Shown: positions 1 to 13,305 of the stretch, piece by piece
Numbering within the stretch: position 1 is the first letter of the stretch
How the letters are laid out: each line of letters opens with the position of its first letter
Assembly (NCBI RefSeq): GCF_051014685.1
Contig: NW_027478961.1
Span: 62,001-126,000 of the forward strand
From: Ptiloglossa arizonensis
Taxonomy: Eukaryota > Arthropoda > Insecta > Hymenoptera > Colletidae
Direction of reading: 5' to 3'
Length of the DNA: 64,000 nt
The notes under the pieces: generated by a model
Databases searched by the model: none
Seen by the model: the letters and a program-made list of their open reading frames with translations, nothing else
Told to the model about the DNA's origin: nothing
Position numbers and translations under genes: made by a program

Positions 1-2832
1 GTTGACAAGACAACAAATTTTTCGCACTTCTGCTGCTCCAATCGCTTAACCAGAATGGCCTAGGGGAAAAATACACGTACCGTTGTAATCGGGCGAGTTT
101 CTACTTTCAGACGCAATAGGAATTTTTAGGTTAGGTCAATCCGTTCGCGAGATATGGGAGTTTGAAGCCAAGAAATGGTTGAGAAGGCAAAAAATTTTTC
201 GCAATTCTGCTGCTCCAAACGCTTAACCAGAATGGCCTAGGGGAAAAATACAAGTACCGTTGTAATCGGGCGAGCTTCTACTTTCAGACGCAATAGGAAT
301 TTTTCGGTTAGGTCAATCCGTTCGCGAGATATGGGAGTTTGAAGCCAAGAAATGGTTGAGAAGGCAAAAAATTTTTCGCAATTCTACTGCTCCAATCGCT
401 TAACCAGAATGGCCTAGGGGAAAAATACGCACACCGTTGTAATCGGGCGAGTTTCTACTTTCAGACGCAGCAGGAATTTTTAGGTGTGGTCAATCCGTTC
501 GCGAGATATGGGACTTTGAAGCTAAGAAATGGTTGAGAAGACAACAAATTTTTCGCAATTCTGCTGCACCAAACGCTTAACCAGAATGGGCTGGGGAAAA
601 AATACACGTACCGTTGTAATCGGGCGAGTTTCTACTTTCAGACGCAATAGGAATTTTTCGGTTAGGTCAATCCGTTCGCGAGATATGGGAGTTTGAAGCC
701 AAGAAATGGTTGAGAAGGCAAAAAATTTTTCGCAATTCTGCTGCTCCAAACTCTTAACCAGAATGGCCAAGGAAAAAAATACACATACCCTTGTAATCGG
801 GCGAGTTTCTACATTCAGTTACAATAGGAATTTTTGGGTTCGGTCAATCCGTTCGCGAGATATGGGACTTTGAAGCTAAGAAATGGTTGACAAGACAACA
901 AATTTTTCGCACTTCTGCTGCTCCAATCGCTTAACCAGAATGGCCTAGGGGAAAAATACACGTACCGTTGTAATCGGGCGAGTTTCTACTTTCAGACGCA
1001 ATAGGAATTTTTCGGTTAGGTCAATCCGTTCGCGAGATATGGGAGTTTGAAGCCAAGAAATGGTTGAGAAGGCAAAAAATTTTTCGCAATTCTGCTGCTC
1101 CAAACGCTTAACCAGAATGGCCTAGGGGAAAAATACACGTACCGTTGTAATCGGGCGAGTTCCTACTTTCAGACGCAATAGGAATTTTTCGGTTAGGTCA
1201 ATCCGTTCGCGAGATATGGGAGTTTGAAGCCAAGAAATGGTTGAGAAGGCAAAAAATTTTTCGCAATTCTGCTGCTCCAAACGCTTAACCAGAATGGCCT
1301 AGGGGAAAAATACACGTACCGTTGTAATCGGGCGAGTTTCTACTTTCAGACGCAATAGGAATTTTTGGGTTAGGTCAATCCGTTCGCGAGATATGAGAGT
1401 TTGAAGCTAAGAAATGGTTGAGAAGACAACAAATTTTTCGCACTTCTGCTGCTCCAATCGCTTAACCAGAATGGCCTAGAGGAAAAATACACGTACCGTT
1501 GTAACCGGGCGAGTTTCTACTTTCAGATGCATAAGGAATTTTTGGGATAGGACAATCCGTTCGCGAGACATGGGAGTTTGAAGCCAAAAAATGGTTGAGA
1601 AGGCAAAAAATTTTTCGCAATTCTGCTGCTCCAAACGCTTAACCAGAATGGCCTAGGGAAAAAATACGCACACCGTTGTAATCGGGCGAGTTTCTACTTT
1701 CAGACGCAGCAGGAATTTTTAGGTTTGGTCAATCCGTTCGCGAGATATGGGACTTTGAAGCTAAGAAATGTTTGAGAAGACAACAAATTTTTCGCAATTC
1801 TGCTGCACCAAACGCTTAACCAGAATGGGCTGGGGAAAAAATACACGTACCGTTGTAATCGGGCGAGTTTCTACTTTCAGACGCAATAGGAATTTTTCGG
1901 TTAGGTCAATCCGTTCGCGAGATATGGGAGTTTGAAGCCAAGAAATGGTTGAGAAGGCATAAAATTTTTCGCAATTCTGCTGCTCCAAACTCTTAACCAG
2001 AATGGCCAAGGAAAAAAATACACATACCCTTGTAATCGGGCGAGTTTCTACATTCAGTTACAATAGGAATTTTTGGGTTCGGTCAATCCATTCGCGAGAT
2101 ATGGGACTTTGAAGCTAAGAAATGGTTGACAAGACAACAAATTTTTCGCACTTCTGCTGCTCCAATCGCTTAACCAGAATGGCCTAGGGGAAAAATACAC
2201 GTACCGTTGTAATCGGGCGAGTTTCTACATTCAGACGCAATAGGAATTTTTAGGTTAGGTCAATCCGTTCGCGAGATATGGGAGTTTGAAGCCAAGAAAT
2301 GGTTGAGAAGGCAAAAAATTTTTCGCAATTCTGCTGCTCCAAACGCTTAACCAGAATGGCCTAGGGGAAAAATACACGTACCGTTGTAATCGGGCGAGCT
2401 TCTACTTTCAGACGCAATAGGAATTTTTCGGTTAGGTCAATCCGTTCGCGAGATATGGGAGTTTGAAGCCAAGAAATGGTTGAGAAGGCAAAAAATTTTT
2501 CGCAATTCTACTGCTCCAATCGCTTAACCAGAATGGCCTAGGGGAAAAATACACATACCGTTGTAAACGGGCGAGTTTCTACTTTCAGATGCAATAGGAA
2601 TTTTTGGGTTAGGACAATCCGTTCGCGAGATATGGGAGTTTGAAGCGAAGAAATGGTTGAGACGGCAAAAAATTTTTCGCAATTCTGCTGCTCCAAACGC
2701 TTAACCAGAATGGCCTAGGGAAAAAATACACATACCGTTGTAGTCGGGCGAGTTTCTACTTTCAGACGCAACAGGAATTTTTGGGTTAGGTCAATCCGTT
2801 CGCGAGATATGGGAGTTTGAAGCCAAGAAATG

Positions 2833-3540
2833 GTTGAGAAGGCAAAAAATTTTTCGCAATTCTGCTGCTCCAAACGCTTAACCAGAATGGCCTAGGGAAA
2901 AAATACACATACCGTTGTAATCGGGCGAGTTTCTACTTTCAGATACAATAGGAATTTTTGGGTTCGGTCAATCCGTTCGCGAGATATGGGACTTTGAAGC
3001 TAAGAAATGGTTGACAAGACAACAAATTTTTCGCACTTCTGCTGCTCCAATCGCTTAACCAGAATGGCCTAGGGGAAAAATACACGTACCGTTGTAACCG
3101 GGCGAGTTTCTACTTTCAGATGCATAAGGAATTTTTGGGTTAGGACAATCCGTTCGCGAGACATGGGAGTTTGAAGCCAAGAAATGGTTGAGAAGGCAAA
3201 AAATTTTTCGCAATTCTGCTGCTCCAAACGCTTAACCAGAATGGCCTAGGGAAAAAATACACATACCGTTGTAAACGGGCGAGTTTCTACTTTCAGATAC
3301 AATAGGAATTTTTGGGTTCGGTCAATCCGTTCGCGAGATATGGGACTTTGAAGCTAAGAAATGGTTGACAAGACAACAAATTTTTCGCACTTCTGCTGCT
3401 CCAATCGCTTAACCAGAATGGCCTAGGGGAAAAATACACGTACCGTTGTAACCGGGCGAGTTTCTACTTTCAGATGCATAAGGAATTTTTGGGTTAGGAC
3501 AATCCGTTCGCGAGACATGGGAGTTTGAAGCCAAGAAATG
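2833..3540 (+). repeat. Two tandem copies of a 354-bp dimer
   Basis: Copy one is 2833-3186 and copy two 3187-3540. Each pairs a cagatacaatagg/gggttcggtc monomer with a gttgacaag monomer that reads gtaaccggg, cagatgcataagg and gcgagacatggg. I noticed one clear difference (gtaatcggg against gtaaacggg). It is a local two-monomer duplication. Confidence 0.75.
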
Positions 3541-4779
3541 GTTGAGAAGGCAAAAAATTTTTCGCAATTCTGCTGCTCCAAACGCTTAACCAGAATGGCC
3601 TAGGGAAAAAATACGCACACCGTTGTAATCGGGCGAGTTTCTACTTTCAGACGCAGCAGGAATTTTTAGGTGTGGTCAATCCGTTCGCGAGATATGGGAC
3701 TTTGAAGCTAAGAAATGGTTGAGAAGACAACAAATTTTTCGCAATTCTGCTGCTCCAATCGCTTAACCAGAATGGCCTAGGGGAAAAATACACGTACCGT
3801 TGTAATCGGGCGAGTTTCTACTTTCAGACGCAATAGGAATTTTTCGGTTAGGTCAATCCGTTCGCGAGCTATGGGAGTTTGAAGCCAAGAAATGGTTGAG
3901 AAGGCAAAAAATTTTTCGCAATTCTGCTGCTCCAAACGCTTAACCAGAATGGCCTAGGGGAAAAATACACGTACCGTTGTAATCGGGCGAGTTCCTACTT
4001 TCAGACGCAATAGGAATTTTTCGGTTAGGTCAATCCGTTCGCGAGATATGGGAGTTTGAAGCCAAGAAATGGTTGAGAAGGCAAAAAATTTTTCGCAATT
4101 CTACTGCTCCAATCGCTTAACCAGAATGGCCTAGGGGAAAAATACACATACCGTTGTAAACGGGCGAGTTTCTACTTTCAGGTGCAATAGGAATTTTTGG
4201 GTTAGGACAATCCGTTCGCGAGATATGGGAGTTTGAAGCGAAGAAATGGTTGAGAAGGCAAAAAATTTTTCGCAATTCTGCTGCTCCAAACGCTTAACCA
4301 GAATGGCCTAGGGAAAAAATACACATACCGTTGTAGTCGGGCGAGTTTCTACTTTCAGACGCAACAGGAATTTTTGGGTTAGGTCAATCCGTTCGCGAGA
4401 TATGGGAGTTTGAAGCCAAGAAATGGTTGAGAAGGCAAAAAATTTTTCGCAATTCTGCTGCTCCAAACGCTTAACCAGAATGGCCTAGGGAAAAAATACA
4501 CATACCGTTGTAATCGGGCGAGTTTCTACTTTCAGATACAATAGGAATTTTTGGGTTCGGTCAATCCGTTCGCGAGATATGGGACTTTGAAGCTAAGAAA
4601 TGGTTGACAAGACAACAAATTTTTCGCACTTCTGCTGCTCCAATCGCTTAACCAGAATGGCCTAGGGGAAAAATACAAGAACCGTTGTAATCGGGCGAGT
4701 TTCTACTTTCAAATGCAATAGGAATTTTTGGGTTAGGTCAATCCGTTCGCGAGATATGGGACTTTGAAGCTAAGAAATG

Positions 4780-4962
4780 GTTGACAAGACAACAAATTTT
4801 TCGCAATTCTGCTGCTCCAATCGCTTAACCAGAATGGCCTAGGGGAAAAATACACATACCGTTGTAATCGGGCGAGTTTCTACATTCAGACGCAACGGGA
4901 ATTTTTGGGTTAGGTCAATCCGTTCGCGAGATATGGGAGTTTGAAGCTAACAATAAGAAATG
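4780..4962 (+). repeat. 183-bp monomer, insertion copy 1
   Basis: Carries a 6-bp insertion giving gctaacaataagaaatgg instead of gctaagaaatgg near 4948-4959. This copy begins gttgacaag and has gtttctacattcag and caacggga, the same haplotype as the copy at 7093. Confidence 0.93.
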
Positions 4963-5493
4963 GTTGAGAAGGCAAAAAATTTTTCGCAATTCTGCTGCTC
5001 CAAACGCTTAACCAGAATGGCCTAGGGAAAAAATACACATACCGTTGTAATCGGGCGAGTTTCTACTTTCAAATGCAATACGAATTTTTGGATTAGGTCA
5101 ATCCGTTCGCGAGATATGAGAGTTTGAAGCTAAGAAATGGTTGAGAAGACAACAAATTTTTCGCAATTCTGCTGCTCCAATCGCTTAACCAGAATGGCCT
5201 AGGGGAAAAATACACGTACCGTTGTAATCGGGCGAGTTTCTACTTTCAGACGCAATAGGAATTTTTCGGTTAGGTCAATCCGTTCGCGAGATATGGGAGT
5301 TTGAACCCAAGAAATGGTTGAGAAGGCAAAAAATTTTTCGCAATTCTACTGCTCCAATCGCTTAACCAGAATGGCCTAGGGGAAAAATACACATACCGTT
5401 GTAAACGGGCGAGTTTCTACTTTCAGATGCAATAGGAATTTTTGGGTTAGGACATTCCGTTCGCGAGATATGGGAGTTTGAAGCCAAGAAATG

Positions 5494-5676
5494 GTTGAGA
5501 AGGCAAAAAATTTTTCGCAATTCTGCTGCTCCAAACGCTTAACCAGAATGGCCTAGGGAAAAAATACACATACCGTTGTAATCGGGCGAGCTTCTACTTT
5601 CAGACGCAACAGGAATTTTTGGGTTGTGTCAATCCGTTCGCGAGATATGGGAGTTTGAAGCTAACAATAAGAAATG
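5494..5676 (+). repeat. 183-bp monomer, insertion copy 2
   Basis: Same 6-bp insertion near 5662-5670. This copy reads gggttgtgtcaatcc and begins gttgagaagg, a form between the two main insertion haplotypes. Confidence 0.93.
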
Positions 5677-7092
5677 GTTGAGAAGGCAAAAAATTTTTCG
5701 CAATTCTGCTGCTCCAAACGCTTAACCAGAATGGCCTAGGGAAAAAATACACATACCGTTGTAATCGGGCGAGTTTCTACTTTCAGATACAATAGGAATT
5801 TTTGGGTTCGGTCAATCCGTTCGCGAGATATGGGACTTTGAAGCTAAGAAATGGTTGACAAGACAACAAATTTTTCGCACTTCTGCTGCTCCAATCGCTT
5901 AACCAGAATGGCCTAGGGGAAAAATACAAGAACCGTTGTAATCGGGCGTGTTTCTACTTTCAAATTCAATAGGAATTTTTGGGTTAGGTCAATCCGTTCG
6001 CGAGATATGGGACTTTGAAGCTAAGAAATGGTTGACAAGACAACAAATTTTTCGCAATTCTGCTGCTGCAATCGCTTAACCAGAATGGCCTAGGGGAAAA
6101 ATACACATACCGTTGTAATCGGGCGAGTTTCTACTTTCAGACGCAACAGGAATTTTTGGGTTAGGTTAATCCGTTCGCGAGATATGGGAGTTTGAAGCCA
6201 AGAAATGGTTGAGAAGGCAAAAAATTTTTCGCAATTCTACTGCTCCAATCGCTTAACCAGAATGGCCTAGGGGAAAAATACACGTACCGTTGTAATCGGG
6301 CGAGTTCCTACTTTCAGACGCAATAGGAATTTTTCGGTTAGGTCAATCCGTTCGCGAGATATGGGAGTTTGAAGCCAAGAAATGGTTGAGAAGGCAAAAA
6401 ATTTTTCGCAATTCTACTGCTCCAATCGCTTAACCAGAATGGCCTAGGGGAAAAATACACATACCGTTGTAAACGGGCGAGTTTCTACTTTCAGGTGCAA
6501 TAGGAATTTTTGGGTTAGGACAATCCGTTCGCGAGATATGGGAGTTTGAAGCGAAGAAATGGTTGAGAAGGCAAAAAATTTTTCGCAATTCTGCTGCTCC
6601 AAACGCTTAACCAGAATGGCCTAGGGAAAAAATACACATACCGTTGTAGTCGGGCGAGTTTCTACTTTCAGACGCAACAGGAATTTTTGGGTTAGGTCAA
6701 TCCGTTCGCGAGATATGGGAGTTTGAAGCCAAGAAATGGTTGAGAAGGCAAAAAATTTTTCGCAATTCTGCTGCTCCAAACGCTTAACCAGAATGGCCTA
6801 GGGAAAAAATACACATACCGTTGTAATCGGGCGAGTTTCTACTTTCAGATACAATAGGAATTTTTGGGTTCGGTCAATCCGTTCGCGAGATATGGGACTT
6901 TGAAACTAAGAAATGGTTGACAAGACAACAAATTTTTCGCACTTCTGCTGCTCCAATCGCTTAACCAGAATGGCCTAGGGGAAAAATACAAGAACCGTTG
7001 TAATCGGGCGAGTTTCTACTTTCAAATGCAATAGGAATTTTTGGGTTAGGTCAATCCGTTCGCGAGATATGGGACTTTGAAGCTAAGAAATG

Positions 7093-7275
7093 GTTGACAA
7101 GACAACAAATTTTTCGCAATTCTGCTGCTCCAATCGCTTAACCAGAATGGCCTAGGGGAAAAATACACATACCGTTGTAATCGGGCGAGTTTCTACATTC
7201 AGACGCAACGGGAATTTTTGGGTTAGGTCAATCCGTTCGCGAGATATGGGAGTTTGAAGCTAACAATAAGAAATG
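7093..7275 (+). repeat. 183-bp monomer, insertion copy 3
   Basis: Same 6-bp insertion near 7261-7270, in the gttgacaag/ctacattcag haplotype of the copy at 4780. The two are 2313 bp apart, as part of that duplication. Confidence 0.93.
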
Positions 7276-7452
7276 GTTGAGAAGGCAAAAAATTTTTCGC
7301 AATTCTGCTGCTCCAAACGCTTAACCAGAATGGCCTAGGGAAAAAATACGCACACCGTTGTAATCGGGCGAGTTTCTACTTTCAGACGCAATAGGAATTT
7401 TTCGGTTAGGTCAATCCGTTCGCGAGATATGGGAGTTTGAAGCCAAGAAATG

Positions 7453-8160
7453 GTTGAGAAGGCAAAAAATTTTTCGCAATTCTGCTGCTCCAAACGCTTA
7501 ACCAGAATGGCCTAGGGGAAAAATACACGTACCGTTGTAATCGGGCGAGCTTCTACTTTCAGACGCAACAGGAATTTTTGGGTTAGGTCAATCCGTTCGC
7601 GAGATATGGGAGTTTGAAGCCAAGAAATGGTTGAGAAGGCAAAAAATTTTTCGCAATTCTGCTGCTCCAAACGCTTAACCAGAATGGCCTAGGGAAAAAA
7701 TACACATACCGTTGTAATCGGGCGAGTTTCTACTTTCAGACGCAACAGGAATTATTGGGTTAGGTCAATCCGTTCGCGAGATATGGGCGTATGAAGCCAA
7801 GAAATGGTTGAGAAGGCAAAAAATTTTTCGCAATTCTGCTGCTCCAAACGCTTAACCAGAATGGCCTAGGGGAAAAATACACGTACCGTTGTAATCGGGC
7901 GAGCTTCTACTTTCAGACGCAACAGGAATTTTTGGGTTAGGTCAATCCGTTCGCGAGATATGGGAGTTTGAAGCCAAGAAATGGTTGAGAAGGCAAAAAA
8001 TTTTTCGCAATTCTGCTGCTCCAAACGCTTAACCAGAATGGCCTAGGGAAAAAATACACATACCGTTGTAATCGGGCGAGTTTCTACTTTCAGACGCAAC
8101 AGGAATTATTGGGTTAGGTCAATCCGTTCGCGAGATATGGGCGTTTGAAGCCAAGAAATG
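7453..8160 (+). repeat. Two tandem copies of a 354-bp dimer marked by gaattattggg
   Basis: Copy one is 7453-7806 and copy two 7807-8160. Each has a cacgtaccg/cgagcttct monomer followed by one with the rare gaattattggg and gatatgggcgt changes. The only difference I noticed is cgtatgaag against cgtttgaag, so the duplication is very recent. Confidence 0.8.
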
Positions 8161-9862
8161 GTTGAGAAGGCAAAAAATTTTTCGCAATTCTGCTGCTCCA
8201 AACGCTTAACCAGAATGGCCTAGGGAAAAAATATACATACCGTTGTAATCGGGCGAGTTTCTACTTTCAAATGCAATACGAATTTTTGGATTAGGTCAAT
8301 CCGTTCGCGAGATATGAGAGTTTGAAGCTAAGAAATGGTTGAGAAGACAACAAATTTTTCGCACTTCTGCTGCTCCAAACGCTTAACCAGAATGGCCTAG
8401 GGAAAAAATACACATACCGTTGTAATCGGGCGAGCTTCTACTTTCAGACGCAACAGGAATTTTTGGGTTAGGTCAATCCGTTCGCGAGATATGGGAGTTT
8501 GAAGACAAGAAATGGTTGAGAAGGCAAAAAATTTTTCGCAATTCTGCTGCTCCAAACGCTTAACCAGAATGGCCTAGGGAAAAAATACACATACCGTTGT
8601 AATCGGGCGAGTTTCTACTTTCAGATACAATAGGAATTTTTGGGTTCGGTCAATCCGTTCGCGAGATATGGGACTTTGAAGCTAAGAAATGGTTGACAAG
8701 ACAACAAATTTTTCGCACTTCTGCTGCTCCAATCGCTTAACCAGAATGGCCTAGGGGAAAAATACACGTACCGTTGTAACCGGGCGAGTTTCTACTTTCA
8801 GATGCATAAGGAATTTTTGGGTTAGGACAATCCGTTCGCGAGACATGGGAGTTTGAATCCAAGAAATGGTTGAGAAGGCAAAAAATTTTTCGCAATTCTG
8901 CTGCTCCAAACGCTTAACCAGAATGGCCTAGGGAAAAAATACGCACACCGTTGTAATCGGGCGAGATTCTACTTTCAGACGCAATAGGAATTTTTCGGTT
9001 AGGTCAATCCGTTCGCGAGATATGGGAGTTTGAAGCCAAGAAATGGTTGAGAAGGCAAAAAATTTTTCGCAATTCTGCTGCTCCAAACGCTTAACCAGAA
9101 TGGCCTCGGGGAAAAATACCCTTACCGTTGTAATCGGGCGAGCTTCTACTTTCAGACGCAACAGGAATTTTTGGGTTAGGTCTATCCGTTCGCGAGATAT
9201 GGGAGTTTGAAGCCAAGAAATGGTTGAGAAGGCAAAAAATTTTTCGCAATTCTGCTGCTCCAAACGCTTAACCAGAATGGCCTAGGGAAAAAATACACAT
9301 ACCGTTGTAATCGGGCGAGTTTCTACTTTCAGACGCAACAGGAATTATTGGGTTAGGTCAATCCGTTCGCGAGATATGGGCGTTTGAAGCCAAGAAATGG
9401 TTGAGAAGGCAAAAAATTTTTCGCAATTCTGCTGCTCCAAACGCTTAACCAGAATGGCCTAGGGAAAAAATACACATACCGTTGTAATCGGGCGAGTTTC
9501 TACTTTCAAATGCAATACGAATTTTTGGATTAGGTCAATCCGTTCGCGAGATATGAGAGTTTGAAGCTAAGAAATGGTTGAAAAGACAACAAATTTTTCG
9601 CACTTCTGCTGCTCCAAACGCTTAACCAGAATGGCCCAGGGAAAAAATACACATACCGTTGTAATCGGGCGAGCTTCTACCTTCAGACGCAACAGGAATT
9701 TTTGGGTTAGGTCAATCCGTTCGCGAGATATGGGAGTTTGAAGCCAAGAAATGGTTGAGAAGGCAAAAAATTTTTCGCAATTCTGCTGCTCCAAACGCTT
9801 AACCAGAATGGCCTAGGGAAAAAATACACATACCGTTGTAATCGGGCGAGTTTCTACTTTCA
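7807..9862 (+). repeat. 0.8-kb segment duplicated at 1239-bp spacing (7-mer)
   Basis: About 7807-8623 recurs at 9046-9862. The rare attatt variant lies at 8105 and 9344, exactly 7 x 177 apart. The monomers that follow (caaatgcaatacg with ggattaggtc, then gttgagaagacaac or gttgaaaagacaac) keep the same order in both. The second copy has extra changes such as cctcggggaa and cccttacc near 9106-9124. Further left, the monomers at 7276 and 8869 also match (cgcacaccg with ttcggttagg), at 1593 bp. Confidence 0.7.
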
Positions 9863-10638
9863 AATGCAATACGAATTTTTGGATTAGGTCAATCCGTTCG
9901 CGAGATATGGGACTTTGAAGCTAAGAAATGGTTGACAAGACAACAAATTTTTCGCACTTCTGCTGCTCCAATCGCTTAACCAGAATGGCCTAGGGGAAAA
10001 ATACAAGAACCGTTGTAATCGGGCGAGTTTCTACTTTCAAATGCAATAGGAATTTTTGGGTTAGGTCAATCCGTTCGCGAGATATGGGACTTTGAAGCTA
10101 AGAAATGGTTGACAAGACAACAAATTTTTCGCACTTCTGCTGCTCCAATCGCTTAAACAGAATGGCCTAGGGAATAAATACGCATACCGTTGTAATCGGG
10201 CGAGTTTCTACTTTCAGATACAATAGGAATTTTTGGGTTCGGTCAATCCGTTCGCGAGATATGGGAGTTTGAAGCCAAGAAATGGTTGAGAAGGCAAAAA
10301 ATTTTTCGCAATTCTGCTGCTCCAAACGCTTAACCAGAATGGCCTAGGGAAAAAATACACATACCGATGTAATCGGGCGAGTTTCTACTTTCAAATGCAA
10401 TAGGAATTTTTGGGTCAGGTCAGTCCGTTCGCGAGATATGAGAGTTTGAAGCTAAGAAATGGTTGAGAAGACAACAAATTTTTCGCAAATCTGCTGCTCC
10501 AAACGCTTATCCAGAATGGCCTAGGGAAAAAATACGCATACAGTTGTAATCGGGCACGTTTCTACTTTCAGACGCAGCAGGAATTTTTGGGTTCGGTCAA
10601 TCCGTTCGCGGAATATGGGAGTTTGAAGCCAAGAAATG

Positions 10639-10821
10639 GTTGAGAAGGCAAAAAATTTTTCGCAATTCTGCTGCTCCAAACGCTTAACCAGAATGGCCTA
10701 GGGAAAAAATACACATACCGTTGTAATCGGGCGAGTTTCTACTTTCAGACGCAACAGGAATTTTTGGGTTATGTCAATCCGTTCGCGAGATATGGGAGTT
10801 TGAAGCTAACAATAAGAAATG
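10639..10821 (+). repeat. 183-bp monomer, insertion copy 4
   Basis: Same 6-bp insertion near 10,807-10,816, here linked to gggttatgtcaatcc. This linked form is shared by all later insertion copies. Confidence 0.93.
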
Positions 10822-12237
10822 GTTGAGAAGGCAAAAAATTTTTCGCAATTCTGCTGCTCCAAACGCTTAACCAGAATGGCCTAGGGAAAAAATACACATA
10901 CCGTTGTAATCGGGCGAGTTTCTACTTTCAAATGCAATACGAATTTTTGGATTAGGTCAATCCGTTCGCGAGATATGAGAGTTTGAAGCTAAGAAATGGT
11001 TGAGAAGACAACAAATTTTTCGCACTTCTGCTGCTCCAATCGCTTAACCAGAATGGCCTAGGGGAAAAATACACGTACCGTTGTAATCGGGCGAGTTTCT
11101 ACTTTCAGACGCAATAGGAATTTTTCGGTTAGGTCAATCCGTTCGCGAGATATGGGAGTTTGAAGCCAAGAAATGGTTGAGAAGGCAAAAAATTTTTCGC
11201 AATTCTACTGCTCCAATCGCTTAACCAGAATGACCTAGGGGAAAAATACACATACCGTTGTAAACGGGCGAGTTTCTACTTTCAGATGCAATAGGAATTT
11301 TTGGGTTAGGACAATCCGTTCGCGAGATATGGGAGTTTGAAGCGAAGAAATGGTTGAGAAGGCAAAAAATTTTTCGCAATTCTGCTGCTCCAAACGCTTA
11401 ACCAGAATGGCCTAGGGAAAAAATACACATACCGTTGTAATCGGGCGAGCTTCTACTTTCAGACGCAACAGGAATTTTTGGGTTAGGTCCATCCGTTCGC
11501 GAGATATGGGAGTTTGAAGCCAAGAAATGGTTGAGAAGGCAAAAAATTTTTCGCAATTCTGCTTCTCCAAACGCTTAACCAGAATGGCCTAGGGAAAAAA
11601 TACACATACCGTTGTAATCGGGCGAGTTTCTACTTTCAGATACAATAGGAATTTTTGGGTTCGGTCAATCCGTTCGCGAGATATGGGACTTTGAAGCTAA
11701 GAAATGGTTGACAAGACAACAAATTTTTCGCACTTCTGCTGCTCCAATCGCTTAACCAGAATGGCCTAGGGGAAAAATACACATACCGTTGTAATCGGGC
11801 GAGTTTCTACTTTCAGACGCAATAGGAATTTTTCGGTTAGGTCAATCCGTTCGCGAGATATGGGAGTTTGAAGCCAAGAAATGGTTGAGAAGGCAAAAAA
11901 TTTTTCGCAATTCTACTGCTCCAATCGCTTAACCAGAATGACCTAGGGGAAAAATACACATACCGTTGTAAACGGGCGAGTTTCTACTTTCAGATGCAAT
12001 AGGAATTTTTGGGTTAGGACAATCCGTTCGCGAGATATGGGAGTTTGAAGCGAAGAAATGGTTGAGGAGGCAAAAAATTTTTCGCAATTCTGCTGCTCCA
12101 AACGCTTAACCAGAATGGCCTAGGGAAAAAATACACATACCGTTGTAATCGGGCGAGCTTCTACTTTCAGACGCAACAGGAATTTTTGGGTTAGGTCAAT
12201 CCGTTCGCGAGATATCGGAGTTTGAAGCCAAGAAATG

Positions 12238-12420
12238 GTTGAGAAGGCAAAAAATTTTTCGCAATTCTGCTGCTCCAAACGCTTAACCAGAATGGCCTAG
12301 GGAAAAAATACACATACCGTTGTAATCGGGCGTGTTTCTACTTTCAGACGCAACAGGAATTTTTGGGTTATGTCAATCCGTTCGCGAGATATGGGAGTTT
12401 GAAGCTAACAATAAGAAATG
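12238..12420 (+). repeat. 183-bp monomer, insertion copy 5
   Basis: Insertion near 12,405-12,414 with gggttatgtc and the extra change cgggcgtgtttc. The same three changes recur in the copy at 13,306. Confidence 0.93.
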
Positions 12421-13305
12421 GTTGAGAAGGCAAAAAATTTTTCGCAATTCTGCTGCTCCAAACGCTTAACCAGAATGGCCTAGGGAAAAAATACACATAC
12501 CGTTGTAATCGGGCGAGTTTCTACTTTCAAATGCAATACGAATTTTTGGATTAGGTCAATCCGTTCGCGAGATATGAGAGTTTGAAGCTAAGAAATGGTT
12601 GAGAAGACAACAAATTTTTCGCACTTCTGCTGCTCCAATCGCTTAACCAGAATGACCTAGGGGAGAAATACACATACCGTTGTAAACGGGCGAGTTTCTA
12701 CTTTCAGATGCAATAGGAATTTTTGGGTTAGGACAATCCGTTCGCGAGATATGGGAGTTTGAAGCGAAGAAATGGTTGAGGAGGCAAAAAATTTTTGGCA
12801 ATTCTGCTGCTCCAAACGCTTAACCAGAATGGCCTAGGGAAAAAATACACATACCGTTGTAATCGGGCGAGCTTCTACTTTCAGACGCAACAGGAATTTT
12901 TCGGTTAGGTCAATCCGTTCGCGAGATATGGGAGTTTGAAGCCAAGAAATGGTTGAGAAGGCAAAAAATTTTTCGCAATTCTACTGCTCCAATCGCTTAA
13001 CCAGAATGACCTAGGGGAAAAATACACATACCGTTGTAAACGGGCGAGTTTCTACTTTCAGATGCAATAGGAATTTTTGGGTTAGGACAATCCGTTCGCG
13101 AGATATGGGAGTTTGAAGCGAAGAAATGGTTGAGGAGGCAAAAAATTTTTCGCAATTCTGCTGCTCCAAACGCTTAACCAGAATGGCCTAGGGAAAAAAT
13201 ACACATACCGTTGTAATCGGGCGAGCTTCTACTTTCAGACGCAACAGGAATTTTTGGGTTAGGTCAATCCGTTCGCGAGATATCGGAGTTTGAAGCCAAG
13301 AAATG

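Larger units (their letters stand above)
3945..7348 (+). repeat. 1.1-kb segment duplicated at 2313-bp spacing
   Basis: About 3945-5035 recurs at about 6258-7348. Matching rare variants are gttcctac at 3991 and 6304, caggtgcaat at 4181 and 6494 (ggtgcaat), and the gtttctacattcag/caacggga monomer with the 6-bp insertion at 4780-4962 and 7093-7275. The spacing of 2313 equals 13 x 177 plus two 6-bp insertions. The intervening 5.0-6.3 kb holds related monomers, including another 183-bp copy. Confidence 0.7.

Noticed and set aside
522..770. Minus-strand open frame of 82 codons (and its near-copy at 1761-2009)
   Set aside because: It is the satellite read in antisense across more than one monomer, open only because the units have ggctggg instead of the CCTAGG stop. 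It ends at the recurrent gctaag stop, has no promoter or unique sequence, and repeats itself at a 59-codon period.
2950..2975. RNA polymerase III B-box-like ggttcggtc in some monomers, hinting at a SINE or tRNA origin
   Set aside because: Only the first six bases fit the B-box, the change is confined to a subset of units, and no matching A-box or cloverleaf was found upstream.
8928..9263. Minus-strand open frame of 111 codons, the longest in this group
   Set aside because: Almost two monomers read through because one copy has cctcggg near 9106 in place of the stop. It contains the same 59-codon unit twice, so it is a repeat artefact and not a gene.
9567..9794. Minus-strand open frame of 75 codons
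   Set aside because: Same antisense repeat frame, opened by cccaggg near 9635. No independent support for coding.
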